From: Candidatus Mediterraneibacter intestinipullorum
GTDB lineage: Bacteria; Bacillota; Clostridia; Lachnospirales; Lachnospiraceae
DNA: 37,456 nt
Reading direction: 5' to 3'
Assembly: GCA_019118665.1 (NCBI GenBank)
Contig: DWYM01000102.1
Span: forward strand, 1-37,456
A program made the translations under genes and the position numbers. A model generated the notes under the pieces. That model did not search any database. It was given only the letters and a program-made list of their open reading frames with translations, and had not been told where the DNA came from. Below, piece after piece: positions 1 through 9,562 of this stretch (its first letter is position 1; each line of letters begins with the position of its first letter).

Positions 1-61
1 CAGTTATCAAAGAACTAGGTAATTATTAATTATAAACTTATTATACGAGGAGGAAATAAGA

Positions 62-3000
62 ATGAAGAGTAAAGTTCGCAGTGTGCTTGCATTATTCATG
101 GTAGTCAGTATACTGTCGGGAACGCTGCCCATAACATCATTTGCAGAGAGCGCTTTTGATACCGTGGCAGACGTAGCAGAGGAGGATGAAAGGAGGGATG
201 TCACGGCTGAGGAACCGGGGCTTACGGGGGTTCCCTGGTACTGGAGACCGGATGGAGTTGAATCAGAAGGCCAGGGGAGTATGACCATTGAAGATTATGA
301 TGGAAGCCAGCGGGATCAGATTGTTGACTTTATCGTGGAGAAGTATCCCCTGTGGGACGGTCTTGTATCAGCTAAGCTGACGATTAAGGAAGAAGATATG
401 GGTGACATTACCGGACTTGGACCAGATGCCACTCAGGATGAAATATATGAATGGTGGGGGCGCGAAGCGGAACAAATTGTCTATGATGCAAGAGAGGCGT
501 TATCCGCAGAGAGAAGTTTTGCTTACTGGCGGTATATCTATGCCGCGGGACATCGGTTTACGACATCCCCAATTAATTTCGCATGGGATGGAGAAGGAGG
601 GTATACCATCACCATCAAGACAGGCGGAAATCCCTGGTTTCATAACTATCAAAAGGAAGTAGAACTCAGAAAATTTGTGCAGAATCTGTATTCTCCCGGG
701 GGCGAACTCTATCCCTACCGTGCGGAAAACGATCTTTACAGCGATTATGAAAAATATACTGCTGTCTGGAACTGGATTAAGAACAATATTTCATACGGAG
801 GCACTCACTCTGCGTGGCAGGGGATCGTTCAGGGAGGCACGTTCTGTGATGGTTATTCTGCCGGCAATGCTTTGCTGTGCGCGTATGCGGGAGTGGAGTC
901 TATTCCGGTCATTGGCTATATTCCCGCCGGGAAGCATGCGTGGAGCTGGATCAAGATCGGAGAAAAGTATTTTGTGTCAGACAGTACAGCCAATAATGTG
1001 AATGGACAGTTTTTTCTTGTTGACCAGGAAGAAAAGGACGGTTATCACCAGCTGGATGAATACGAGGAGCCTGCCGAAATACAGGCCAGATATCCGCGAT
1101 ATACATTCACATATAATGAAGCGTTGGAGGATGGGAACAAGATTGATTCGGGCAGGATTGGGGATAATCTTTCCTGGATACTTAGTGAAGGGGTGCTTAC
1201 CATTTCCGGAAAGGGAGACATGCGCGATTTTGAAGATCCGTTTCTTGTTCCCTGGAGAAACAGCACTGAATACATTAAAAAAGTTGTCATAAAAGATGGA
1301 GTTACATCCATTGGTGCCAATGCATTTTATTCTTTGCAAAATATTAAAAAAGACGACTCTTCTACGGCAGAGATTGCGGAATCTGTGAAGAAAATTGGAA
1401 AACATGCTTTTTATGATCCGAATGATCCTGTGACGGAATTTTCCTCACGGCTTTCGTTGAAGAGCAGTTTTGAGAGGCAATATGAAGGAACTGGCATAAA
1501 GAGAGAGGATATAGTTCACGAGGCGTACTATGGGACGACCCCGGCTTCAGACAGTGATTTTCAGTACAGATATTCCACGGACAAAGGAGTAAACTGGACG
1601 AACGGACTCCCCGAGAATGTCGGGACATATGTGATCGAGGTCACGCTGAAAGAGAAGAACTTGGGGGGAATAACTTATCATTCCAGCAAGGATACAATAT
1701 CGGCAACTGTGACAAAAGGAGATTTCACTGTAAAATCGATACAAGCTGACACTGGACGTATCTATGACGGAACAACGAAAGTTAACATAGATTCTGTTTT
1801 TACGGACTATTCCCATTGGTGGAACAGACATCTCGAAATGGGTGTGGATTATGACGTCACTGCCGAATACGTTTCTCCTGATGTGGGAACGTATACGGCT
1901 TATATGACGGTGACACCCCGAAATACAGATCGTATGAACAATTATAACCTGACCTATCCGACGGAGCCTGTAAGTACAACTTTTAGGATCAGGCCCAAGA
2001 CCTTGACTGAGGAAATGTTTGATAAGATTCCGGATCAGGCTCACACGGGAGCAGAAGTTCGTCCGCTTCTTTCTATTTCGGACAGTGAAGCAGATATTAT
2101 GTCCTATGATGACTTTACAGTGACTTATGAAAATAATGTCTCTGAGGGAACAGGATACGCTGTCGTAAAAGGGCAAAACAATTACACGGGAGAGGTACGA
2201 CTTCCGTTTAAAATTGATGCTTCTCTGGAAGCGGAAACGACCCTCACGCCTATAAACAGCTCCGGAGCGGTTTCCAGAACGTTTACTTATCCGGAGATAA
2301 TGAAGGTCGATCTGGAGCATGTGAAAAATATGCAGGGTCAGACAGTCAGTCTTCACTACACGGAAAAAGACGGTTCTCTTTCATCAGAGCCTCTTGCAGA
2401 GGCTATGGTCGGAGAAAATGGATCAGCAGAATTTACAGTCAATACACATGACAAAAAACTTCCTTCAGGCAGCCACACTCTTGTGGCCGTGCCTGCTCAG
2501 AAACAGAGCGCAGACTTGGAGATTGCTCATGTTGCGGTCACTCTGAATAAAATAAAACTTACGGCAACGCCTTCAGAGAGCTGCTACGTCGTAAAAGAGT
2601 ATGACGGAACAACAAAGTCCCTTACTTTGGAAGAAGGCGGTCGTCAGTATAATGTAAAACTGGATCTGGATAATGTGGTGGATGGGGATGAAGTGAATAC
2701 CACATATGTCTGCGAACACGCCTCTGCAGAAATCGGAGATCATGATTTGCTCTTTAAAAATATTGCTCTGGCAGGGAAAGATGCAGATTTCTATCATCTT
2801 ACTAATACAACGGCGAGCATCGGCACGGTTAAGCACCCATTTGATGGGACATACACTATTCGGGCTGAGATTGTCAGAGCCGATGTGACGCCACATATTC
2901 AACTCGGAGAGAAGATTTATGACGGTACATCGGATGTGCCGATAACCGATATCAAATGGGATGGACTGGTAGGAGATGACACTCTGCGCCAGACGACCGA

Positions 3001-6000
3001 TTATACGATAGAGGCTCACTTCAATGAAACTAATGCGGGAAAACAGTCTGTTACGGTTACGATGAAACTACTCAATACACCGGCCACTTCCCATTACCGG
3101 CTCGTGTATTATGACCCGTTTACAATCGAAGGCATGATCAAGCCAAAAGAAATTACTGAGCAGATGTTTGAGAAGATTCCCAAACAGTCTTACACCGGTG
3201 AAAAGATCGAGCCCGAGGTCAAAGTGGCTGCCACAGAAAAGTTGCTGACAAAAGAGAACTATACTCTTACATATGGCGAGAACATTAACGGCACGGGATC
3301 TGTCACGGTTACAGGCAAAAAGAACTACACGGGAGAGGTGACGCTGACATTCCCTATTTCAGGCGGTGAAGAACAGTCATCGATCGACGGAGATTCATAC
3401 AGAGGAAACACACAGACTAGTGACTTTATATATGGAGATATCATAACTGTCAGAGGGTTGGCGTCAGGAGTGAATGAAGGCACAAAAGTATATTTATATA
3501 ACGGTGACACTTTGCTTGGAGAAGCCTCGACAAATGAAAAAGGAAACTATGAGATTGACTATTACACGAATAAAAAGTCTATACCGGCTTCAGGAGAGAC
3601 GGCTTCGCTCCGGCTCCGTCTGGGTGGAAAAACAGAGTCTGAGGCGCTGGCTGTAAAGGATATTAAGGTGTCCCTTTCTCCCAGACAGGTGACCGCGAGA
3701 CTTACCGGAGATGCTGTAAAAGTTTATGACGGTACTACCGGACTGCCTGAGAACCACAGTATGAAAATCCTGCTGGATGATATACTTGCCGTAGATTCAT
3801 CTGTTCTTACGGCAGAAGGAAGTTACCGGTTTGAGTCTGCGTCTGCAGGCACAAAGACTGTAATTGCCTCAGATCTGATACTTGTCGATTCAACTTCAGC
3901 GGGAGTGGAAAGCTTTTATCAGCTTGCAGGTGATAAAGAAATCACGACAGAAGTTACAGGAGGTATAAATCAGGCGGTGATCACATCTGCCATTACTGCT
4001 CAGGATAAAGACTATGATGGCGAAAAGAGTGCAGACGTCACTGTTACTTTTTCAGGTTTGGCAGGAGACGAACAGCTCACATTGGATCAGGATTACACCG
4101 TAACGGCATCTTTTGATAATAAAAACGCGGGTACGGATAAAACAGTCCGTGCAGTCATTACACTGAAGGATAAAGGCGTTGCCGCCAACTATAAATTTGA
4201 CGGTGATACCCCTACGAAGGCTGAGGTGACTGACCAGGCAGACATACGTCCATTAGCTCTTAAGAAAGAGATGTTTGTGCCGGTGGAGGACCAGCCGTGG
4301 ACCGGAAGTCAGATTACTCCGAAGATTTCGATTGCAAAAGGATATGATCTGCTTACGAAGGATGATTTTAAGGTTACTTACGGAGAAAACATCAGGGAGA
4401 GCGGTACTGTTACAATCACAGGAACTAACAATTACACCGGTACAGTGGACCTTACTTTTACAATCGTGGGAGATGCACCCCTTCCTGAGCTGAGTGCCAG
4501 AACGTATAAAGGCAGTGCGGAGGAAACAAACTTCACCTACGGAGACACAATAACTGTCAAAGGAGCCGCAGCGCTGAGCAGCGGAGCATCAAACGGAAAA
4601 GTTACGCTATATGTAAACGGCTCTCAGGTGGGAAAAACGGTGAAAGTAGACAGTGAGGGAACATATACGCTTACTTATAATACTGAGGATAAAGAGTTTG
4701 GCGCTTCCGGTGATCCTGTTGTTCTGGAGCTTCGCTTGTCCGACAGCGTCGATGAAAAGCTGGCGTCTGTACAGACGAAAATCGTTCTTTCTCCGAAAGA
4801 AGTGACAGCAGTGCTGTCTGGAGATGCGAAAAAGACTTATGATGGGACAGCCGATGTTCCTGATGCCCACAGTCTGAAGCTGTCTCTGGAAGGCGTACTT
4901 GAAGCTGATAAAGATCAGGTGAGCGTAAGCGGCGATTACGCCTTTACAGATGTGAATGCGAACACTTCTGAAGTTATCGCGACAAATGTGACGCTTTCTA
5001 ATGCAGCGGAGAACGTGGATGTGGCAGGCTTCTATCGTCTGCCGGAGGGAACAGAAGTTTCTGCCCATGTTGCGGGCGGAATCAGCCCGGCCGTACTTAC
5101 AGCTGATGCTGAGGCAAAAGACAAGATTTATGACGGTACAGCTGATGCCGAGGCAGTTGTAACGCTAGCGGGACTGCAAAATTCAGAGACTCTGACATCC
5201 GGGACAGATTACACTGTGACTGCCAGTTTTGAAAATGAAAATGCAGCTGCCGGCAAAAAGGTAACAGTTAACGTGACCCTTTCGGATTCTCCGGCTGCAT
5301 CCAACTACTGCTTCAGAGGAAGCGGAGAAACGGAAGAAAAAACAGTGACCTGTACAGTGCAGGCTGACATTACTCCGCTGACGCTTACGACAGAGATGTT
5401 CATCCCGATTGCGGATCAGACATATACAGGAAGTCCACTCACACCGCAGGTGACATTGGCAGAAGCTTATGCATCCCTTTTGGATGCAAATGATTACAAG
5501 GCTGCCTACGGCTCTAATACCGATGCGGGAACCGGACTTGTTTCCATAGCCGGACAGAATAACGCTCAGGGCAGTGTGGATCTTTACTTTAGGATTACAG
5601 GGCTTATGACGACTCTTACAGCGCAGACAGAGGATGAATCGGGAAATCCGACGTCCCAGTTTGTATATGGAGACAGGATTGTTGTTACAGGAACTTTTGC
5701 CACGACAGATGCCAGAGCGCGTTCTCTTCGGGCGGCGTCGCAGGCCGGAGATGGGCAGGTTGCCCTTTATGTGGGTGATATTCAAGTATCTGAGCCACAA
5801 AATGTTTCTATGGATAATCGTTCCTTTACGTTGTCAGTAAATACAGGCGACAAGGAAATTCCTGCAGGAGATACAGTTTTGAAACTTCGTTATCTGGGCA
5901 GCGCATCTCTGGCAGCTTCCGAGATAGATATTCCGATACGTCTGGAGAAACGTGTACTGACTCCTGAGGCCCATTCGGATTCTTTGATTACAAAGACTTA

Positions 6001-7354
6001 TGACGGAACCGTTGAGGTTCCTGCGGATCAGACACCCCGGATTACTCTGGCCGGATCAGTTGCAGACGGCGACACTCCGACAGCTTCCGCTCCTGTGTGG
6101 AGCTATGCCGCAGCCGATGCTGCAGAAACTGTCGACATCATAGGAAGCGGTCTTGTGCTGGATGGGTCATGGCAGAGGTGGTATGATCTGTCCACAGATA
6201 CTGTGACACTTACAGGCGGAGGCAGGATCGAGAAAAGTGCGCAGAGTGCGCAGAATGAGCGTGTGGATCTGCCTGCAGGTACAGCATCGTCATCCGTGAC
6301 CAAACTTCTTTCCGGGCTTGTACCGGAAGATGCGGGAGGAGTACCGGTCTATAAGGTGATAAGTTATACCGAGAACGGGCTGGTTTCTGCAAGTGTCAAT
6401 GAGGAGGGTGAACTAAGTGTTGTCTCAAAGGAAATAACAGATGTTTCAATGACGGATACCGTTATAGTAGAAGTAAGCGGTATGGCAAACTACAGTGATT
6501 TTACAATTGAAGTTACGGTGGGTTACGCGGACAGAACCCCGGTGACTATTACATTTACTCCCCGTCAGACTGCTGCTGTGTACAATGGACAGCAAATACA
6601 GGGATATGGGGAGATTACGGCAGTTTATACGGATGAGAACGGTTTTGCTCAACCGTATAACAATCTCTCATATATTTATGAGGGGGCAACCCGGTCGGGA
6701 GAGGTTTACGGACCGGTCAGCGCGCCTCCTTCCCAGGCGGGAAGCTATACGGTGACTGCTTCTGTGCCTGAGACAGATATAATGTATGCAGGAAGCCAAA
6801 GCTTTGCTTTTGTAATAGAGCCAGCTTCTCTCACATTCAAAGCTGATAATATCCAGATTGAGCAGGGAGCGGCAATGCCTGTATTTACCTACACAGTAGA
6901 AGGTCTTGTAAGCGGGGACAGTCTGATTACCGAGCCCGTTCGGACGACTTCAGCAGCGGATACCAGTATGCCGGGAATCTATACTATCAGCATTGCCGGA
7001 GCCGATGCGGGAGCGAATTATATAATTGCCGGTTATGTGAGTGGTACCCTGACAATTACAGCCGTTTCCAATCCGGAGCCTGATCCGGGGCAGCCACCAG
7101 TCCTGGATCCGGATCCTGGGCAGCCGTCGGTTCCGGATTCTGCTTCGGGAATTCAAGCAGATCCAACTGTTCAAAACACCGTTGCAGCGTCCGAGTCAGA
7201 AGGAAAGAAAAAAGCTCAGATCCCGCCGAAGACGCGAGATAATGACTTGGTGGGTCTACATGTTTTAGTTATTGCTGGAGCATTTATAATAAGCGTTCTT
7301 GGAGTTCTCGGCATGCAAAACAAGCGTAACCGGAGAAAAAATAAAACAACGTAA
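62..7354 (+). CDS. Giant secreted surface protein: transglutaminase-like domain plus YDG-type repeats
   Basis: 2430 residues. The start is fixed by an AGGAGG site about 10 nt upstream. Residues 1-28 form a signal peptide with probable cleavage after SFA. A transglutaminase-like core follows, with a plausible Cys262 (GGTFCDGYS), His292 (GKHAWSW) and Asp307 (VSDST) triad. A short BspA-like segment lies near residues 370-470. Most of the rest is repeats with the recurring motif K-x-YDGT, alternating with EMF-x-x-I-x-DQ-x-YTG segments, typical of the YDG/MBG bacterial surface families. The tail is proline/aspartate rich, then PPKTRD, a hydrophobic helix and a basic end. This resembles a sortase signal, but the usual Gly is Arg, so covalent anchoring is uncertain. 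The role is probably wall or host-surface attachment, or protein cross-linking or hydrolysis; the substrate is unknown. No operon partner is seen, and a terminator follows directly. Confidence 0.85.
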   Translation: MKSKVRSVLALFMVVSILSGTLPITSFAESAFDTVADVAEEDERRDVTAEEPGLTGVPWYWRPDGVESEGQGSMTIEDYDGSQRDQIVDFIVEKYPLWDGLVSAKLTIKEEDMGDITGLGPDATQDEIYEWWGREAEQIVYDAREALSAERSFAYWRYIYAAGHRFTTSPINFAWDGEGGYTITIKTGGNPWFHNYQKEVELRKFVQNLYSPGGELYPYRAENDLYSDYEKYTAVWNWIKNNISYGGTHSAWQGIVQGGTFCDGYSAGNALLCAYAGVESIPVIGYIPAGKHAWSWIKIGEKYFVSDSTANNVNGQFFLVDQEEKDGYHQLDEYEEPAEIQARYPRYTFTYNEALEDGNKIDSGRIGDNLSWILSEGVLTISGKGDMRDFEDPFLVPWRNSTEYIKKVVIKDGVTSIGANAFYSLQNIKKDDSSTAEIAESVKKIGKHAFYDPNDPVTEFSSRLSLKSSFERQYEGTGIKREDIVHEAYYGTTPASDSDFQYRYSTDKGVNWTNGLPENVGTYVIEVTLKEKNLGGITYHSSKDTISATVTKGDFTVKSIQADTGRIYDGTTKVNIDSVFTDYSHWWNRHLEMGVDYDVTAEYVSPDVGTYTAYMTVTPRNTDRMNNYNLTYPTEPVSTTFRIRPKTLTEEMFDKIPDQAHTGAEVRPLLSISDSEADIMSYDDFTVTYENNVSEGTGYAVVKGQNNYTGEVRLPFKIDASLEAETTLTPINSSGAVSRTFTYPEIMKVDLEHVKNMQGQTVSLHYTEKDGSLSSEPLAEAMVGENGSAEFTVNTHDKKLPSGSHTLVAVPAQKQSADLEIAHVAVTLNKIKLTATPSESCYVVKEYDGTTKSLTLEEGGRQYNVKLDLDNVVDGDEVNTTYVCEHASAEIGDHDLLFKNIALAGKDADFYHLTNTTASIGTVKHPFDGTYTIRAEIVRADVTPHIQLGEKIYDGTSDVPITDIKWDGLVGDDTLRQTTDYTIEAHFNETNAGKQSVTVTMKLLNTPATSHYRLVYYDPFTIEGMIKPKEITEQMFEKIPKQSYTGEKIEPEVKVAATEKLLTKENYTLTYGENINGTGSVTVTGKKNYTGEVTLTFPISGGEEQSSIDGDSYRGNTQTSDFIYGDIITVRGLASGVNEGTKVYLYNGDTLLGEASTNEKGNYEIDYYTNKKSIPASGETASLRLRLGGKTESEALAVKDIKVSLSPRQVTARLTGDAVKVYDGTTGLPENHSMKILLDDILAVDSSVLTAEGSYRFESASAGTKTVIASDLILVDSTSAGVESFYQLAGDKEITTEVTGGINQAVITSAITAQDKDYDGEKSADVTVTFSGLAGDEQLTLDQDYTVTASFDNKNAGTDKTVRAVITLKDKGVAANYKFDGDTPTKAEVTDQADIRPLALKKEMFVPVEDQPWTGSQITPKISIAKGYDLLTKDDFKVTYGENIRESGTVTITGTNNYTGTVDLTFTIVGDAPLPELSARTYKGSAEETNFTYGDTITVKGAAALSSGASNGKVTLYVNGSQVGKTVKVDSEGTYTLTYNTEDKEFGASGDPVVLELRLSDSVDEKLASVQTKIVLSPKEVTAVLSGDAKKTYDGTADVPDAHSLKLSLEGVLEADKDQVSVSGDYAFTDVNANTSEVIATNVTLSNAAENVDVAGFYRLPEGTEVSAHVAGGISPAVLTADAEAKDKIYDGTADAEAVVTLAGLQNSETLTSGTDYTVTASFENENAAAGKKVTVNVTLSDSPAASNYCFRGSGETEEKTVTCTVQADITPLTLTTEMFIPIADQTYTGSPLTPQVTLAEAYASLLDANDYKAAYGSNTDAGTGLVSIAGQNNAQGSVDLYFRITGLMTTLTAQTEDESGNPTSQFVYGDRIVVTGTFATTDARARSLRAASQAGDGQVALYVGDIQVSEPQNVSMDNRSFTLSVNTGDKEIPAGDTVLKLRYLGSASLAASEIDIPIRLEKRVLTPEAHSDSLITKTYDGTVEVPADQTPRITLAGSVADGDTPTASAPVWSYAAADAAETVDIIGSGLVLDGSWQRWYDLSTDTVTLTGGGRIEKSAQSAQNERVDLPAGTASSSVTKLLSGLVPEDAGGVPVYKVISYTENGLVSASVNEEGELSVVSKEITDVSMTDTVIVEVSGMANYSDFTIEVTVGYADRTPVTITFTPRQTAAVYNGQQIQGYGEITAVYTDENGFAQPYNNLSYIYEGATRSGEVYGPVSAPPSQAGSYTVTASVPETDIMYAGSQSFAFVIEPASLTFKADNIQIEQGAAMPVFTYTVEGLVSGDSLITEPVRTTSAADTSMPGIYTISIAGADAGANYIIAGYVSGTLTITAVSNPEPDPGQPPVLDPDPGQPSVPDSASGIQADPTVQNTVAASESEGKKKAQIPPKTRDNDLVGLHVLVIAGAFIISVLGVLGMQNKRNRRKNKTT

Positions 7355-7365
7355 GTAAATCTGAT

Positions 7366-7400
7366 GCCGATGGGGGAGATTTCCTACCCCATCGGCTTTC
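7366..7400 (+). terminator. Rho-independent terminator of the giant surface-protein gene
   Basis: A perfect 10-bp stem (GCCGATGGGG / CCCCATCGGC) with an 11-nt loop is followed by a short T run. It starts 12 nt after the stop codon of the surface-protein gene. Confidence 0.85.
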
Positions 7401-7540
7401 TAAAATGCAGGGGGATCATTGGCAAATCAGAGTAAGCTTCAAATAAGAATGTGCAGCGAAACCTAGTGTGGTATAAAAAGTTGACAGCTTATATGAGACA
7501 CTGATGCTGAAGCAGCCGGGGGAGTCCCTATACCCAGCGA

Positions 7541-8119
7541 GTGTACCGTGTACCGGGTCATGTTTCAGATCGTTCCAAGCTATCGATTAAAAAGAAACCC
7601 AATGGGATTACAAAAGCCCACCGGGAAGCCATGAAAGCTGATGACCTGTTAATATGGAAACCGTATGTATCTGCGATTTTTGACTGCTTTGATCTTGGTG
7701 TCTTCGGTCTGGTAATGGGTACATGCATGAAAGCGGGTTTGTATGTCCATACATTAGAGAAGGCTCCGACCACATATTCGCCTCTGGAAGGTACCATTAT
7801 CCATTGTGACCGTGGAAACGCAGTATACCAGCGAGGTATACCAAAGGGCTATTCGAGACTATCATTACCGCCAAAGCATAAACAGTGCCGGTGACCGGGC
7901 CAAGATAATGTACGCTTTGAGAGTATGTGCGCCCGGATGAAGACTGAGATTCCCTATGACCGTTACGATACGAAGCAGATGACGGCAGAGGAATTAAAGG
8001 AACTTATCTGGAAATACTTCACCAGCTACTGGAACAACTGGAGGATCTGATCAGCTAATGGAGGCCTTCTACCTATGATAAAACGCGGACAGTATTGTAA
8101 GAATTTGGAGCTGCCGTAA
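7541..8119 (+). pseudogene. IS3-family transposase (OrfB) remnant
   Basis: Pieces of an IS3-type DDE transposase appear in successive frames. The first reads SKLSIKKKPNGITKAHREA, then YVSAIFDCFDLGVFGLVM and IIHCDRGN (second catalytic Asp). After a frameshift near 7895, the stretch from 7901 reads DNVRFESMCARMKTEI (catalytic Glu region), then YDRYDTKQMTAEELKELIW and YWNNWRI. An in-frame TGA follows, then SANGG and a natural-looking end at the TAA at 8117-8119. The segment that normally carries the first catalytic Asp, between the HREA and YVSAIFD motifs, is missing. With an internal deletion, a frameshift and a nonsense codon, no active transposase can be made. The upstream piece from about 7400 shows no clear terminal repeat. 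Confidence 0.75.
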
Positions 8120-8218
8120 GTGGTGGGATCTACACCATGGTTGAGACTGTCAAAGCGAATGGGCTTGCCCCAATGAAGTATATAAAATATATTCTGGCTG
8201 AAATGCGGAGAAGTACGG
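8119..8218 (+). pseudogene. IS66-type transposase C-terminal remnant
   Basis: The frame starting next to the IS3 remnant reads IYTMVETVKANGLAPMKYIK followed by YILAEM. This matches the conserved C-terminal region of IS66 TnpC transposases (usually YSIVETAKANGL-x-P-x-KYL-x-YL). Only about 30 recognisable codons remain, and they run into the 3' end of the minus-strand membrane-protein gene. It is too short to be functional and marks a second, older insertion at this spot. Confidence 0.55.
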
Positions 8219-8953
8219 TTAGTGATCAAACCACCGCAGATTAAATCGGTCAGTCAGTCTCAAGAGTTGATTTTTAAGAAAAAGCATAATCAATACAATG
8301 GAAAGCAGAGTAATCGGCAAGATGAGTGAAAATCCATTTAGAATACCGTTGAAAAGAGAACCTGCTAGGGCTCCTGCGACAAAGCTGCCTGCAATGAGAA
8401 AATAATGTCTGAAGTTTACAAGATGTCTGCGGTCCTGGACATGGATATATGCGCACAGTTCTTGTATTCCGCTGCGCAGATTTCCTGTACACATGACAGA
8501 AATATAGGACAGCCCATGAAGTGATCTGAAAGCCTGTGTCTGTAGAGCACAAATGAAGGATATGATAATGTTGGCCACTCGGTTTGAGCCGGCAGGAATA
8601 AACATACACACGGTCAGGAGAAGGATTTCTAGAATAAGTATGATATGTCTCCATTTTATATAGCTTGCCCTGCTCATACGCCGATGAATATTTTCTGCAA
8701 GAAATACGCCGAACAGAAACGATAAGATGGGGAGTATATAATAGGACGCACCCTGAAAATCCCCTTCTGCCAGTTGGATGCCCAGCAGAACGAGATTTCC
8801 GGTCTGACCATTGGAAAAAACCCCTCCCCTGTATAGATAAGTGTAAGCGTCGAGAAATCCTCCTGACATTGTCAGAAGAATCCCGACGATGAGGGTTTCT
8901 GAGATTCGTATTCTGTTATCTTCATGTTTAATCTCAGTTAGCATATTCTCCAC
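8219..8953 (-). CDS. YoaK/DUF1275 family membrane protein
   Basis: 244 residues with about six hydrophobic segments. The first carries LLTMSGGFLDAYTYL followed by GGVFSNGQTGNLVLLGI, the signature of the DUF1275 (YoaK) family of small integral membrane proteins. The biochemical function of the family is not established; transport or membrane stress roles have been suggested. I chose the GTG at 8953 because a GGAGG lies 9 nt upstream; the ATG at 8944 would be poorly spaced. The start lies inside the end of the PEBP-like gene (20-nt overlap), so the two are probably co-transcribed and translationally coupled. The 3' end abuts the transposase debris. Confidence 0.85.
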   Translation of the reverse strand: MENMLTEIKHEDNRIRISETLIVGILLTMSGGFLDAYTYLYRGGVFSNGQTGNLVLLGIQLAEGDFQGASYYILPILSFLFGVFLAENIHRRMSRASYIKWRHIILILEILLLTVCMFIPAGSNRVANIIISFICALQTQAFRSLHGLSYISVMCTGNLRSGIQELCAYIHVQDRRHLVNFRHYFLIAGSFVAGALAGSLFNGILNGFSLILPITLLSIVLIMLFLKNQLLRLTDRFNLRWFDH

Positions 8954-9434
8954 TGATGGTTACCTCCCCGAGAATGTGCCCTTTCATTTTTCGGTACATC
9001 TCATTCATGTAGAATCCATCTTTCAGATCTAGTACAGTATCCAAGGCATAGACGTGGATATCGTATATGTGCGGGGCATCCGGCGGAGCCATGCCTCCGT
9101 AGTAACTGCAGGATTCTGCCGGGTGGCTTCCGCCCTGTAAGCTCAGCCATGAGTTGACGCCCTGGACAAAATCATCTGCCGTCTGGCTTTCGTTTTCTCT
9201 CAATTCTGTTCTGCAGATATTTGCGGCAACCCAGTGTACCCATGTGAATCCACCGCTCACCGGGAAAGCATCTTTGTCGTCGATCACGACGGCAAAGCTT
9301 TTCGTTTCCTCCGGTGCGTCTTTGATGGACAGGGGGAGAGAATATGTCGGCATGCCGAGTTCGTTGCACGCACCCCTCTTTCCGTATTTGTCCTGAATGA
9401 TTCCATTCACGATTCCACTGCTTGTTACTTTCAT
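8934..9434 (-). CDS. YbhB/YbcL-type phosphatidylethanolamine-binding-like protein
   Basis: 166 residues from the ATG at 9434, which has an AGGAGA site 6 nt upstream; an 18-codon longer frame exists but lacks such a site. The sequence follows the bacterial PEBP (Raf-kinase-inhibitor-like) fold: TYSLPLSIKDAPEETKSFAV, the ligand-pocket stretch FTWVHWVAANI, the GxxG-type GGMAPPDAPHIYDIHVYALD, and a C-terminal helix region ending GEVTISGEYAN. Members are small cytoplasmic or periplasmic proteins whose ligands in bacteria are poorly known. It is the first gene of a two-gene unit with the YoaK-like protein. A perfect palindrome about 100 nt upstream is a candidate operator for the adjacent Crp/Fnr regulator. 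Confidence 0.85.
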   Translation of the reverse strand: MKVTSSGIVNGIIQDKYGKRGACNELGMPTYSLPLSIKDAPEETKSFAVVIDDKDAFPVSGGFTWVHWVAANICRTELRENESQTADDFVQGVNSWLSLQGGSHPAESCSYYGGMAPPDAPHIYDIHVYALDTVLDLKDGFYMNEMYRKMKGHILGEVTISGEYAN

Positions 9435-9533
9435 AGTTGTTCTCCTTTCCGCGGCGTTGGCTGTCAAGGGGTTCCATGCCGCTGACAATCTTATATATTA
9501 TGCCGCCATCATACACTGGAAAAACAGAGAAGT

Positions 9534-9551
9534 ACGTTGCTTTTGCAACGT
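9534..9551. promoter_or_regulatory. Perfect palindrome, candidate Crp/Fnr-type operator
   Basis: ACGTTGC-TTTT-GCAACGT is a perfect 7+7 inverted repeat with a 4-nt spacer, the layout of Crp/Fnr-family operators. It sits between the 3' end of the Crp/Fnr gene and the PEBP-like gene, about 45 nt upstream of an AT-rich -10-like stretch on the minus strand (TAATAT near 9498). There is no T run directly after it on either strand in the direction expected for a terminator. Function is inferred from position and shape. Confidence 0.5.
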
Positions 9552-9562
9552 GTCTGTAAAAT

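Noticed and set aside
1547-2356. Long minus-strand open frames inside the giant surface-protein gene
   Set aside because: They are shadows of the plus-strand repeats, with no ribosome sites and no family resemblance.
9534-9551. A terminator for the Crp/Fnr gene
   Set aside because: On the minus strand the hairpin is followed by ACTTCTCTG rather than a T run, and its Crp/Fnr-like symmetry fits an operator better.
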